A stretch of DNA of 64,000 bases, from NCBI GenBank assembly GCA_034670405.1, contig JAXDDX010000058.1:1277001-1341000 (forward strand). The letters run 5' to 3'. A program made the translations under genes and the position numbers. This document shows, one piece after another, positions 1-21,622 of the stretch. The stretch is from Hoplostethus atlanticus (taxonomy: Eukaryota > Chordata > Actinopteri > Trachichthyiformes > Trachichthyidae). Within the stretch, counting starts at the first letter, position 1. Each line of letters begins with the position of its first letter. The notes beneath the pieces are model-generated. The model was not told where the DNA came from and made no database searches. It saw nothing but the letters and a program-made list of their open reading frames with translations.

Positions 1-1364
1 TATTTCATGTTAATATTAAAGTTTAGAAGAAAAACAAAAGAAAAAAAACACAGAATGTAACGACCACTCCAGTAGAGCACACATTCATTTGACACCTGCA
101 ACAATAGGCTACTGTAGGTCACTGAAGCAAGCAGCCCCCTGAACTTCAATCTGAAGCTTGAAAAACACTCCTAATCGGATTTGGAAAAGTTGTTTCCATT
201 GTTTATCTTCTCCAGAGGTAAACTGTCCTCAAAGAGATGTCTGGAAACAAAAAGGATGTGACACTTGTTTACGGGTCACACTGTAAATTATATTTAAAAA
301 ATTGTATTTGATAGTAAGTGCACTGAATTACTCTTATTTAATACCTACAGTAAACTATTGTGTAATGCTGTAGGCACAGTAACATCCAAGTCCTGATCTG
401 TCCTCTGCCTACTGACAAGCCATATTGTGATACTACAAAGCTTTCACTGCAGGTTTCCCTCCTTATAATCCCTGAAGGCAAACAGATGCAGTCGTTTAAT
501 TCCCCCTAGCCTTCCTTGCATTCCTAATCTACCTAGTCTGACAAGATAACGTCTGTGTCTATCACCTACAGCACTGAAGAAGTACAGAAAACATTACAGT
601 CCTTAACACTGTCAGAGCGTTGGGTGAATTAGTCAACGATGATGCCCCCTTTAAGCACCTGTTATAGCAGAGCCCATCTCTGCCATGATCAGACCTGAGT
701 CAAATACACAATTCTGTTAGAGGTCAGATAAGTTGTCAGTAACAGAAATCACATCAAATTAGCTTTAAAACATTTTATGGAACTTTGTAATATATTGTCC
801 AATGTGGCAAACTGCAAATTTGGTACCTATGTAGGATCAAATTAAGTATAAAAGACATTTGCAACTACTATTTGGCCCAGATACTGAGCAATAAATACAT
901 TTATTATGATCATGAGTCATTATGGGATAAAATTGTTCATCTAGAGAAATCACTCTTGTCTGTTAATATAATGAAGACGACCAGCATGAACAAACTATAG
1001 GAATGGTACTACAAAGTGTTCATCGACTCTCTGGGGGCAATAGGTTGACATATATAGAAACTTCATGTTCCAAGTGACAGTATGTGACAATGTGAATGTG
1101 CATCCATGTTTCTCTGTAAGAGTGTGTACATGGCGAAGAAGGAGGGGTGGTGCTCTTTCAAATTATCAAACAGGAGCCGAGGCGGGGGCAGAGCAGGATT
1201 TTGGGGTCCATTTATTTACCTCTCATTAAGCTACTATGACAAAGCCTAGGCTCTGACAATGGCAGAGGTCAGGTCTGGTTCAGTGACCAGCTCTTGGCCT
1301 GTCAGCCCATGACAACCACAGGTCTGAAGGCTGCCCACTGTTTACCGGCCAGCAGCACATCTCA

Positions 1365-1418
<54 letters not shown>

Positions 1419-2852
1419 CACCATACGCAGAAGGGTTTCCATTCAGGGGGAACGGGGCTGACTTAACAAGATAGTTACATACAAAAGAGAAATGTCATTT
1501 GTGTTGATGTACGCTGATCCAACAAAAATGAGTGTCCTTCTGGATTGAATTCTGATCGTCTTTGATAATCATTTGGTTGGAATAACTTCAATATGTTCAT
1601 CTCAGATTTCTGCCACAAACCACCAACCACCTGCCAGACTCTGGATGTGAAAATAGCCACAGATTAGACATGATAAATTTGATTCTGAGGCAGAATGATG
1701 ATAATAATAATAACACCAGAATGAACTACTGTACAATCTAATCTACACAGAAGAGAAGATTAGGGGAATTCCACAAGGGGATGGGATTGGGATTGGGGAC
1801 ATAAACCCCCTAACACCATCTTGTTCTGTGATTTATCTCTCAATCTCAGCCCACACAGTTCACAGTATACTAATGTATGAAGGTTTACATGGCAACAGTA
1901 TCTAACACACTGATTTTGAATCTTGGTTTCTGCCAGTGGTTTTGACTGCACAAGAATGCAATTAAGGTCAGCATCAACAGATGTAAGAGCCAATGCTACT
2001 GAGATTGAAGTTCCTCATTATCAGTTGCCTCCATCTGTTAAACTCATCAAATCACTTTATTTAAAATTAAAATTTAAACTAAAAAAGATTCCATGTATTG
2101 TGGATTCCATGTTTTTTTAGTTGTTTTTTTTAGATCTGTTTGCTGCATCCCTTTTCATTTGAGTTGATATTTTGTTTGGGTTAGTTGTGTTACTATCTGT
2201 TCTAAGGCATGAATTATAAAAGTATGTCTTTTTAAGTGCACATTATGTTTGATATGCTCCATAATCCTTTGTATGTTAACAGTTAAACTCTAAACTCTCC
2301 TGTCTGTGCCGTTAACTGACTTCGTACACACTTGGCTAATCGACCTGTTGCCATTGTGGTTTTCTACTGATTTTTGCCTGAATGAAAGAATGAATCAGTG
2401 TTGGTGCTCAGGTGACGTTATGGTCAATATTCAAGAATTTCAGGTTTATTTTGTTTCAACATCAACATTTTAACCTCACTGTAGCAAACTTGTATATATT
2501 TATATTTATATGTGTATAATTGTATCTGATGTAATTCAAATGGCTGAAACACTGAACCCAGAGCTCGTCTTTCAAGTCCCGAGGTGCTGCTCTAGAATCC
2601 CTCGATTATCTCACACGTTATGATCTCAAAGGCAAAACTTAAGCCTCATAAATCAGACAAAATCTCAGGATTCACTAAACCTATCCTCAATTAGAAACTC
2701 AAACTTGAATCAACTTAACAGTACCAGTCAAGGGACTGGTTTCCCAAAACATTCTGGTGAGAAACTAAGAACCACTTGAGGCTACAAACTATTATGGAAA
2801 ACCACTATTCTGTTAGAGTTCCCCACCATCAGCAGCATGGTCCATGACTTAC
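1..2852 (-). other. rx intron 1 (partial), no exon seen
   Basis: This stretch lies downstream of the rx exon 1 splice donor on the minus strand and continues past the left edge. I looked on the minus strand for the homeobox (the QVWFQNRRAKWRR motif and its flanks) and for the C-terminal OAR exon and did not find them, so they should lie outside the window. The only clear structure is a GT microsatellite near 1.4 kb. The sequence is AT-rich and shows no other supported gene. Confidence 0.6.
1368..1417. repeat. (GT)n microsatellite
   Basis: About 25 uninterrupted GT units inside rx intron 1. Confidence 0.95.
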
Positions 2853-3159
2853 CATGGTAGGGCTGCTGCTCTGTGCTGCTGTCTCTCAGAGAGGAAAGGT
2901 GGCCACAATAGGAGGGGTGTGATGAGGGTTCGTGTTGCTTCCCAGGCTCTTCCAGGCCCTCTATGCCTAGCTTGTGGGGCCCTGGGCCCCCTGCTGGGCT
3001 GAGCAGGGGATCCTGGTCTTTACTGAAGCCTAATATGACATCAATGCTGTGGACGCGGCCCCCTGCAGCGCCCCCTCCACCTTTCCCCATTTCGTGGAAG
3101 TTGCTGGGTGAAAGACAGCTGTCGTCCACCATGCTCATGGTATCCAGTGATAAATGCAT
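2853..3159 (-). CDS. rx2: Retinal homeobox protein Rx (rx1/rx2, RAX2 type), first coding exon
   Basis: Rx proteins are paired-type homeodomain transcription factors that specify eye field and photoreceptors. Seen here: a start at 3159 opening MHLSLDTMSMVDDSCLSPSN, then a Gly-rich stretch and the octapeptide-like RVHSIDVILGF, a conserved Rx feature upstream of the homeodomain. The exon has 102 codons plus one base and ends at a clean donor (CATG|gtaagt) at 2853. In fish Rx the next residue is Asp, which fits this phase. The homeobox and OAR exons are not in the window, so the gene is cut by the left edge. A 3' splice site-like sequence just upstream of the ATG (near 3184) suggests a non-coding first exon further up, perhaps ending near 3890 or 4044. 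The neighbour matk matches human RAX2-MATK. Whether fish nomenclature would be rx1 or rx2 is unsettled. Confidence 0.88.
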
Positions 3160-4198
3160 TCAAACGTCTGGCACTCACCCTGTCCTACAGTAAGAGAAGA
3201 GGTGTTTAAGTGAGGGACAAAGGGCACAAGAGGAAGTCATGATGGTCTCTTGGCTCTGAAATACACTGTATGAATAGATACAGTCTTAAGGTACAAGAGT
3301 TTATTACATCTCAATTTATGAATCCATACTTCAAAGTTTTGATTAACTTTTTATGAACAGTCAGCACTAACAGGCAGTTTTGATTATGAATATGAAACTA
3401 CTAAGAAATCACAATCAATTTCTGCAGTTTATCTAAAACAAATAACAAATTCCCTGGAAAAACAAGCACAACGTCTAACTTTTATCAAGGCTTATCAAGG
3501 CTATATTACACATAACAATCAGACAGATTTGGTCATTCCATGATGTGAAACCAGATTGATGATGTAGCTCCGTATTATATTGCATAAATTCATTAGAAAT
3601 TAGTCACTATGTCAACATGTCATCTTGTCATCTTAAAGACTAGGCTGTTGTTTTGATTATTTAAAATAAAACTGGAATGATTCTGTACAAAATGCCTACA
3701 GATTCCATTTCATTCAACAAGTTCTACAAATCAATTTTAGAAAACCCACATTTCAGCTATTCAGTGACTTATATGAGAAGTGAAATATTGTTTGACTTAT
3801 CTTAAAAGAAAATGTCAATGTCATCAAAAAAAGCTATGTATGTATGTAATATCCAAACAACAAGCGATAGTGGTGGTACCTACCCCTTGGAAGTAAATAT
3901 GTTGAACTGTTGAAGTTGCTGATGCCAGTATTCCACCTGTTCCTCTCAGCAGCTTGCCCTCCAACTACTGAGGTACAGTAGCTCACTCACCCGCCCCGAT
4001 CCGCTATGTGCACCGCCTGCACTCACTCAGCCAGCTTTGCTTACCTTGCATCGCTCTGAATAAAAACTCTCTGTGTAACAATCAATCCTAACAGAAATAC
4101 CTCAATAAAGTGCATGCAAATAAGCCAACCAAAGGCAAGCACCTTGAACAACTGGGCTCGTACGCCACTCCAGCACAAGAGAGAGGAGAGTGGGAGAG

Positions 4199-4264
<66 letters not shown>

Positions 4265-4560
4265 TGGGACAGAGAGGGAGAGGTTGACGAGGCTGAGGGG
4301 GAATGGAAGTACAACTAGGGGATTAGGAGAGGGTTATTAATTGGAATGCTTCCCCTTTAAGAATGATTGGCAGTTGTTTTCTGGTCATGTAATTGTTTTA
4401 AATGTCATTTCCATTCACCCCCACAGGAGGAGGCCCAGGCTAATGAAGCCTGGACAAGACTTTCTTTCATAAATTTATTGTTTTAAAGACAAAAGATCCA
4501 CTGAAAGTTTTCACTAATCCCCCCATTATTCCTATGAGGAACGACATGAAAAAATAAACT
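3160..4560 (-). promoter_or_regulatory. rx upstream region with candidate regulatory motifs
   Basis: This is the 5' flank of rx. It contains GC-box-like sequence near 3985-4000, possible donor sites of non-coding exons near 3890 and 4044, a long GA tract at 4203-4260, and a Sox-like ATTGTT at 4477-4482 some 33 bases from an Otx-like TAATCC at 4515-4520. Paired Sox2/Otx2 sites are known in a conserved Rax enhancer of vertebrates. Assigning that role here is inference from motifs only. Confidence 0.35.
4203..4260. repeat. (GA)n microsatellite
   Basis: Nearly pure GA/AG tract broken by a GG, in the putative rx promoter region. Confidence 0.95.
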
Positions 4561-4649
4561 TTGAAGGAACAAGTTAACATCTAATGCAGAAGACAGGCTA
4601 CATTATTGTCAAGTCATTTACATTGAAAAACACAAGGCACAAGGTGTCA

Positions 4650-4756
4650 TGTTTATCTTGTGTGTGTAATCTGAGTATTCCCAATGTTCCAATTCCCAAC
4701 AATTTAATGAATTGGAACATTGGGAATACTCAGATTACACACACACAACATAAACA
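4650..4756. repeat. Long inverted repeat (hairpin) with about 45-bp arms
   Basis: The left arm 4650-4694 and right arm 4710-4756 are reverse complements except for one substitution and a 2-base GT length difference. The loop is 15 bases (4695-4709). A further direct copy of about 32 bp (4682-4713) recurs at 4755-4786 with one difference. The arms would give a very stable stem if transcribed. No transposon ends or open frame support a specific identity. Confidence 0.9.
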
Positions 4757-5734
4757 ATGTTCCAATTCCCAACAACTTAATGAATTATTTGGTGTTGGTG
4801 AAGATGGCTAAGGGATCTTTTTTTCAATTTTCCAAAAATTTTATATGACACTATTATTGACTATTATGATTTTGGGGGCTTGGAGCCAGAAAGGTGTAAC
4901 TGGCATCTTGGTCAAAAATGATGTCTAGATATCAAGTAAAAGTTCTTGAAGAGATCTAATTAGTAGTGTAAATATTTCTTTATTGATGTATTTATGTGAT
5001 TACAGCATCATTATCAAAAGATATTTACAACAGTTGATCAACGTTAGGTCCACTTTTTTGTTTTGGGTGTCCTAAAGTTTCCCAAACCTACTAAAGCCCC
5101 TCTGGCTCCAAGTCCTCAATGTCTATCTTGGTTTTTGCTCCATATCTAATTTGACACATTGACACAATGATGAAGAAATCAAAACAAAATGTAATCCAAA
5201 TTGTGCTGCTCCTTGTGTTTATTATACAAAATATTAATTCTGTTAATATAAAACCCTAATATAATGTGGATAACGCAAATAATGAGTGATGAAAGGAGTG
5301 ATGATCAATCATAACCTGCTGGATGAGAAATAAAGTGATTCCCACATCAGCAAAGACTGCCAGTACAGGCAAATCACAAACATGCTGATAAAAATAACAA
5401 TGTTTACAATAAGCAATATTTAAAATATATATATTGTTTGTTCACTTTTATGGTGATATTACTGTTCAGTTTTACCTCAAATTGTAGCTGAAACATTAGA
5501 TCAAACTTAATCACTGGGGATTTTGGGTGATATCAATACTTAAACCAAAATGCTTAAACCAAAATACTTAAATTTCAATGCTTATTTTTCTTATTTCAAA
5601 GAAAATAAGAACCTGGGGCAGGTGTTAAGGACAAGTGGTTTGTTATTGTTTGTGACCAGAAACAAGGAAAGGAGACATTTGCTTTGTTTTCTCAGTTTAC
5701 TTCCATGTTTATTTTACATGAAGGTGAAGTGATA

Positions 5735-5830
5735 TTGTGTATTATCTGAGTATTTCCAGTGTTAACCACAACTTTAAGAGAATTATTTGGTATTGATGAA
5801 CATGGCGACGGGATATATTTTCAACTTCAT
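5735..5830. repeat. Diverged copy of the 4660-4830 sequence
   Basis: The block running from TATCTGAGTATTTCCAG through GAATTATTTGGT and GATGAACATGGC to GGGATATATTTTCAA matches the same order of words at 4666-4832 (AATCTGAGTATTCCCAA, GAATTATTTGGT, GTGAAGATGGCT, GGGATCTTTTTTTCAA). The inverted-repeat part is absent from this copy. It looks like an old duplication about 1 kb apart. Confidence 0.6.
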
Positions 5831-8169
5831 GAAATTATAAACGTATTCAATGGTAGAGAAAACGTAACAATTAAATGAATAAAATGTGCAAAAAAAATGT
5901 AATTGCAGGTTTTAAAGGCTCTTTCATGTGGCTGTAGACAGGGAGGAGCCTTCATTATATTGGAGGTGGACGACACTGACTGTCCGACACTAATAAAAGG
6001 TCAATATTGGCTCAATAGATCAACAAACTGATATATCGGGAAGGGAATGGGAAATGCTCACATCTTATTAGGGATTTAAAGTCACTGTGATTTGGTTTGA
6101 CAAAATGATGACATTGTGGTGTGATGGTAATAAACAGAGCATCGCAGGTTGTAATGCTTGATGTTGATTGGGGGCAAAAACCAACCTATAATAGATTAGA
6201 AGGTCAGTTTTTAATATTGAATAGTTTCTGTGATTGTTGGGGCACAAAAGTGTCTGTGTGCAGCTTTAAATCAATGCGGGCCATGGAGTATGAGGTCGAC
6301 CCTGGCTTAGTGAGGTAAGTGTCACAGAGATCAAGCATATCTCTAATGACGCTAAAGAGATTTCCTGTGACCTCAAAAAAATCAAAAGATAAAGTGGAAG
6401 AAAGATCAATTTAAAGGCAGCCAACTGATTCAGTTTACTGCTGGGAGAGAAGAAGGCAGGTAACAAAGTTACCTGGAAAACACACTGCTGAGAGTTGTTG
6501 AGATTGTCAGTTGTTTTTTATATCATTACTTAGTTAATTTGTATGAATCAGTTTCAGTGGAAACACTTATGAATCAGAAACCTCAGTGTGTTGTTGTAAT
6601 ACTGTGTTTAATACTCCAACAAAATGAAATGTGTTTTCCTGACAAGTAGTCCATAATTCACAATTCATGAGGATTCATTTTAGGCATGAGGCCTAACTTT
6701 ACCAAATAAAATATCAGAGGAACTTTTCCATGATTAAACATTCAAATGAAGACTTTTAATTTAGAGAGACTTAGATAAATTATGGGTAAATAAGCATTGA
6801 TTCTTGAAGTATAGGAATCACTGCTGGAAAACAATCTTAGTGTTAATGATATGCCCTACAGATTTAACTACAAAACCATATTTTATTATCTTACTTGTGT
6901 TTACAGATGAAACGGTTTGATTCAGGACAAAGTTCCCAGTAGTTAGGGCTGACTTGGGATCAGCTTATACGCACACACATCACCTAGGCAGTTAAAGTTT
7001 CTGGATGTAATTAGAGACAAAGTAATCTCTCGTCCCGTACAGAGGGGCCTTTAAGGAGATGATGCAATTATTGTTGTTAGCAGCACCCAGCATTACACTC
7101 ATGTTTCTGAGAATGTATGTATCCCCTTTTCTAAATTCTTAAAAGATGATTATATTTAAGGTATACTATATACTATACAATACTACTTAAAAGTAGTGAG
7201 AGCGGATAGCTCACTGCGTTGATGGTTGTAACTGCCTTAGAGGAATGACACTCTTTTACTAAGAAGCTCTTCAAGAAACCCTTTGGTTTGCTGGTGACTC
7301 AGGTATGGGACAGCCAGTAGTGTTAGCTTTAATGTTACAAAGTAATGGCATGATGGCAGGCATGGCTTACAAGCAGGTCAGCCAGGTCAGTACAAGTGTT
7401 AGATAGCTATCTAATGGCAGACATGCTCACTCACAAGGTATGCAAGGTCAGGTATGCAAGGCACAGGGTAGAGGACATAACGATGCTATGAAAATCACTG
7501 GATAACTTGCTAACCATGCTGACACTAGGGCGTTGGAAGTGTGGCTGAAGACATCACCAAGCCAAGTTTTCACCTGATATTTCATTAATGTTACTCAGAC
7601 AGACGAAACGATGGAAAGGCAGAGACAGCTGGGTGTAAAGTCTGGAAATGGGTTGAGGCACAGTGTGAGGTCAAACTCAAGATCAGAGGCTCCAGAGGCA
7701 AAGGTCCTACTCACAACACCATACTCTGGACACAAGTCAGCAGGCTCCTGTTACGATCAAATCTCTAAAATATCACCTTCAAACAGAGGAGATAACGTCA
7801 CAAGTATTCGTCTAAATTTTCAGACCAGGAAACCAGAGCAAAGCAGAAGACAATGATTTGTCCCTCAACAATCCTTTATTCTCATTAGTCACCAGTTTGT
7901 TGGCAAAATGACTCTCACTGCCAAAAAGCTTATGGGGTAATGATAGTATAAGGTGCTCATTTATCCTCTCATGATTTTGTTAATACATTTTTGTCCTTCT
8001 ACTGTTGTTTCCCCATTATCCTAATTGAGTACAAATTGGTTAAGAAGGAACAGTGTAGTTATCAAGCTGCTTAGTTTTATCAGATGACAATGTAAGTCCC
8101 CCTGATCCCATTAGAGACAAAAGCAGCTAATGTGTAAATGCGCTGTGTCAGCTTACTGGGGGAGAGATG

Positions 8170-8174
<5 letters not shown>

Positions 8175-8208
<34 letters not shown>
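8175..8208. repeat. (GA)n microsatellite
   Basis: About 17 GA units, intergenic. Confidence 0.95.
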
Positions 8209-8211
<3 letters not shown>

Positions 8212-8318
8212 AGGGAGATAGAGGAGGGGGAGTGAAGAGTGAGGTGGTGTGAGAAGAGGAAGGGGAATGCATGTGATTCTCTTTCTCACTCTGTTTCTCT
8301 CTCTCTCATGCACTAGCG

Positions 8319-8327
8319 CACACACAC

Positions 8328-8358
<31 letters not shown>
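8319..8358. repeat. (CA)n microsatellite
   Basis: CA tract with one CG interruption, 110 bp from the GA tract. Confidence 0.93.
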
Positions 8359-11225
8359 AAGGTCCCTCTCCTCTACTTATGATTTATTATTAAAAATTTC
8401 CCTTTATCAGAAACCGGTAATGTTAGCTAAGTAAATGAGTTGCCTTCCATCGACTCACAGAGCATCCACTACAAACCAATCATCACTGGCTACCTTTACA
8501 TACAAAATATTTTATCATGCCAAGTGAATTCCTTCCAACTGAGGATGCCAAACAAACGGTTTACATGAACGTAACGTTATCTTAAAAGCTGTGTGTTTAC
8601 AGGCACCGAGGCATGCAACCAGAATAAACCTATACATACACACCTGTGCCCTGTTCATTAGGTAGGCCAACCCCTCTGTAGCGCTGGATCGCACCGACAG
8701 ACAGTGAGTAGCATGGACGTGGTTTGCTGTGTAAAGCAAGTGAATAGGTATTAAGGGATTTGATTCAATCCAAGAATGGGCAAAATGAGTAACCAAGGTG
8801 AGTGTGAGCGTAGTGTTATTGTTTCAGTACCTTGAAAATGGACAGCTTATAGCATGTTGGCCAACAGAAGTACTATTATGGTGTTATAGTTTGCTAGAGC
8901 CCCAACAACATTATCTGTGACTCCATACAACATCAACTGACATGCAGCCGGTCTGTCCAACACTGAGCTTCAGTGCTATGATTTATAGCTGGAGTAATTG
9001 TGTTTTGCTCCTTCCCGAACCCCAATTGTTAAAATGACATTTGAACTCATCGTTTCACTTAGCAGGAAAGGACTCTAGCTAATACTCGCGGTTTAAGATT
9101 GCCCCCTTTAAACAGACGAAGCACAAAGGCTCACTTCGACATATTTAGGAAATCTTTTGAGACTAGGCTAAGGTAATAAAAATACATCTGTGTTTCTGCA
9201 ATAACATTGGTAGCAACCTTTTAAAAATGATCCAGAGTCAGGATGGAAACGTTTTAGGGCTTTATTTATCTCAATAGAAGGTGGAAAATTGACATCCAAT
9301 CATTAACATGGTCAGCACAACTTGTGGTTTGCACAGTATAACAGTATAAAACAAAACATGAAGGCAAGGAATGTGCAGGAAGAGAGAGCGGGCGGTTCTG
9401 GGAGACATTGCTCTGGGAGATGAGCTGTTACTCCAATTGCAAAAAGTGAGATTTACTGTAGGCCTAAAAATACCTGCACTAACAGGTAAAACAAAAAAAG
9501 CATATCTCTCTTCTAAAACACAGAGACTGATGTGCTGCTGTCTTGGATTGAGACGATCATTCAGGACTTCCTGGACTTAAAGGATAACCTAGGTGTAGTT
9601 GGATCCATCCTAAAAAGCTTCTGATCCCAGCTGAAGGAAATCCATTTAGGGGGACCCTTATTTTGGCTTCAGTTAATATCACTGCGGTATGTTTTCTGTT
9701 CATGCCAAGAATACATTCCCTTGACAAAAGTACATTATCCGTTTATAGAAATGTTAGTTTCATATCAGGTTTCAGGGTGCACCAAAGAGCCTGGTGATAG
9801 ACCTGATTCATGGGTTAGACCAAGTTGCTGAAGCAGAGGAAAGCAGCTCTGTAGGAACCTCAGCACTGCTTAGATATCCCAGGTCCAGGTCTGGTACTTC
9901 TATTGGCTCAGAAAGCAGGGGTGCTGCCTTGCTCTTAACCTAAGCCTTCAGTACCTGATTTGTATACGCCGGTTCAATTGAGCTGAATCTAATATAATTG
10001 AACCTCATCAAGATGAAATACATTACGCTGAGCACAAATTCTCCCAATAATTATTAAGGACACCGCCACACTAGATGGCTGCTGGCAACAAACTCAGCTA
10101 GTCTATGCCATCCCTTTTCACACTGGCGCAGGTCCAGAAACTATCAGGCAGGCACAGCACGTTTTGGTTCAGTTTGGATTGGAGCAAGCATTGTGAGAAA
10201 GCTCTTACAATATTTTATCTTGCAGAGAAATGAAAGTTATTGTGCTGTAATATGCCAGCTCAGCAGATGAAAAATAGGCGGAAAATCTCTATATGCACAT
10301 GTCGCACTACACATAATTGTTGCCAGAGGCATAGCTCTGTGTAAAAGTAAGAAGATTTAATACAAAAGGTAAAAAATAAGCCCTATATGTTTGCCATTAT
10401 CAATCAATCCTCTGTTTAAAGAGCAGCTGAAAGCAAAGCTGACAGCTGATTGTATGCACCTACCTTAAATAAGTATCAGTATAAAGCACACTTTAAACTT
10501 CTGAGAAAAACATGTTGTGAGATTGCATATGAACATATGGGCTGCATGGACAAACGCTTTATCCTGATATCCCTGCATCAGTACTAAAAGAACACAGATG
10601 GAGAAACAGTAAGGGAAGTCTTATTCTTTCCCCTGAGATTCAACAATTCCTTCACTCAACAATCTCTAATGTCATCCCCGACAAAGACAGCAAATCTTTT
10701 AATATGTCATACATTTTTACAATTGATTCCTTTGTAAATCCTTTCTCGGAAAATTGCTGCTCATCCCATTAGAGAGCCTCAGGCAAACCCAGAGCAGATT
10801 GAGTAGTATAGGACAGCATGGAGGGCCCTAGCACTGTGTGATAACAAGAGAGAGGGGATCAAGCCTCAATTTGGGGTCCATCTCCTGAGAGAGAGACAAA
10901 ACCAGGCTTACACAGACTTAAATCTAATGACATCTTTAATTTGTAACGTGACAACAATCCGAAAAAAGAAGCCGTGCCCTTGCTAATCTAGGTTGAGTTG
11001 ATCAGAGCTGGTGGAGAAGAGAGGTGTTTTTTAATATAGATAAGTCCTCTCATTCTGTTACATTACATTTTGTGGTGGCCTTTTAAACTGAAAATGTATT
11101 ATTATTGTGTTGTTATAATGAAGTACTGTGTATTATTACTGTCCCATCAAAAAGTAAAAAGTAATGGAGTACACCCAAATACATACAGATGCATGGCAAA
11201 GGGAAGTAGCTGTGTATCACATGCA

Positions 11226-11298
11226 ACACATGATAGATGAAACACATGATAGATGAAACACATGATGAAACACATGATAGATGAAACACATGATAGAT
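11226..11298. repeat. Minisatellite, about 16-bp unit
   Basis: Repeats of the unit GATAGATGAAACACAT, about four and a half copies, one of them shortened by 6 bp (GATGAAACACAT). Confidence 0.85.
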
Positions 11299-11680
11299 CA
11301 ACTATAATAAACAGAACACACAGCTACATGTCTTCCATAAAATTAAGTGTGTGTGTACTACCACTAACTATGTTTTAGTGGGATTGGAGTTTGGAGAGCA
11401 TGGTTTTGCCACTGGAAAAGTACATGCATAGTGTTAGCAGGATTCATGGGTAGTGGTTGTACATTGTCCCGTTCGCTCATTTGAGTTGGCTTTATTGAAG
11501 TAAGGGCTTTCTGTGATCGAGTCCCTTCAGTTTTATTAGTCCATTGGTCACTACTCCACAGTAGACACAACTCCAGGATCGCTCCAGGAGAGAGAAAAAA
11601 GTATCAGCTGATTTACAGCACAGATCACATACAGGACTTAAATATTAAGAATTATGATGCCATGGTCTGATTGACCCAGG

Positions 11681-11686
11681 TTTATT
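11681..11686 (-). terminator. Candidate matk polyadenylation signal
   Basis: TTTATT on the plus strand reads AATAAA on the minus strand, about 355 bases past the matk stop codon. A second AATAAA lies near 11491. Either could serve. Confidence 0.5.
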
Positions 11687-12039
11687 AAAGCACAGTTCAG
11701 TAGTATTCCAGTGCATATCAAACGATGCCAGTCCAATATTTAGTCGCTGGCCAAAGCACTTGTCCTTAGCTTAGCTTGAACCATGAAATCTCCGCTTGCC
11801 AGCACCACTTGTTGACAAAAGATGAATGTGCTTTGTCTTATCCCATCTGACAGTTGAAAAGAATCCAATTCCAATGGTGAAGCGTACTTCATCTTAGGAG
11901 TGAGTTTACCCCACGGGGCTTTATCGTGCGGTATCAACCACATTAAACCGACGCAGGAGGAGGGAGCGGTTTATGGGTTCATTTGTCCAAAAATGGACTC
12001 TCCATTCCACCACTGTGGGTTTAGCATCTACAACCAAGA

Positions 12040-20636
<8,597 letters not shown>

Positions 20637-21106
20637 TTCTAGGTAATATCTGAAATACTTCATTCAGACATTTAACACAAGGAAGAGGCTATTTTAATTA
20701 AAAGGAGATTGGATTAAATCCATTCAATGCACATAAGCAATATTGTAAGATTAAATGGTTTACACTGAAAATCAACTTGATGCACTGTTGTGGCCTACAT
20801 ACCATTGCCATTAACAGAGGTAGGCTAGGATAGATCCGAGTTGTCAACACAGAAGAGAGCTTGACACCTGTCAAAGAGAAAAGTGTCTTTGAGCGACCTG
20901 ACAGTACTTTCTGTCCACCAGAAAAAAATCTCGAGATGGGGGTATCACAGAGTATGAAGGACACTGGACATGAAACGGTCCATCTATGCTTTTGACGTGC
21001 TCCTGTTGCAAAAACTAAAATAATAAATAAAATAATGAATGCTCTGATAGCTTGTTCAGCCTGGTTTCTTCTACAGCAAGGTGGAATAGATAAAGAATCC
21101 CAGTAC

Positions 21107-21250
21107 CTGTGGCTCTCCAGCTGTGTGCTGAGGGCTGGACAGCTCGGCAGACGCACGCAGAGAAATGAAGGAAAACACGGACTTCTAATCTTTATAGCGC
21201 TGGTCTGCAATGTAGCACATCCCGACCTCCTTCCGCGTTACTGCAGATGA
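21107..21250 (-). promoter_or_regulatory. Candidate matk promoter and non-coding first exon
   Basis: On the minus strand a TATAAA (21191-21196) lies about 85-90 bases upstream of a good donor (CCACAG|gtactg, exon end 21107). This would give a first exon of about 55-60 non-coding bases starting near 21165, spliced to the first coding exon near 20.64 kb. Only sequence signals support it. Confidence 0.4.
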
Positions 21251-21616
21251 TTCACACATCAACTTGACTGACCGCCTAGTGTTCTCACACCTCTAATTGC
21301 AGCATGTGCGGCGAATAAAGGAAATGATGTACACGAACTATTTGTACTTCCTCATTATTGGGAAAAATATACATCATAGTTATTTAAAGGCGACACATGA
21401 AGTCAGGTGACATTCCGGCGGTTTCTTTCGCAGCGTCATTTCATTGATTAATGTGCATTAGTCAATTAGTAGCAACGGCTGTAGCAAGCGGTTAATTTGC
21501 AAACGGAGCCCTTTATACAGAGATAATAATGTTCAAACCAAATGTTTGTTATTTAAAAGGTAAAATTTACAATTGAATAAACAATACAACCTTGGAGTCA
21601 AGATGGCTTAAAAGTA

Positions 21617-21622
21617 TTTAAT
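21617..21622 (-). terminator. Candidate zfr2 polyadenylation signal
   Basis: TTTAAT on the plus strand reads ATTAAA on the minus strand, giving a 3' UTR of about 1.65 kb for zfr2 and leaving roughly 420 bp before the proposed matk TATA box. I saw no AATAAA between 21250 and 23283 on this strand. Confidence 0.3.

Larger units (their letters stand above)
5831..11680. other. Intergenic region between rx and matk, no gene seen
   Basis: I found no exon with recognisable protein similarity and no paired splice sites around an open frame. It holds GA and CA microsatellites at 8175-8358, a 16-bp minisatellite near 11.25 kb and otherwise unique AT-rich sequence. Regulatory elements for rx or matk may lie here but none can be named. 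Confidence 0.5.
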
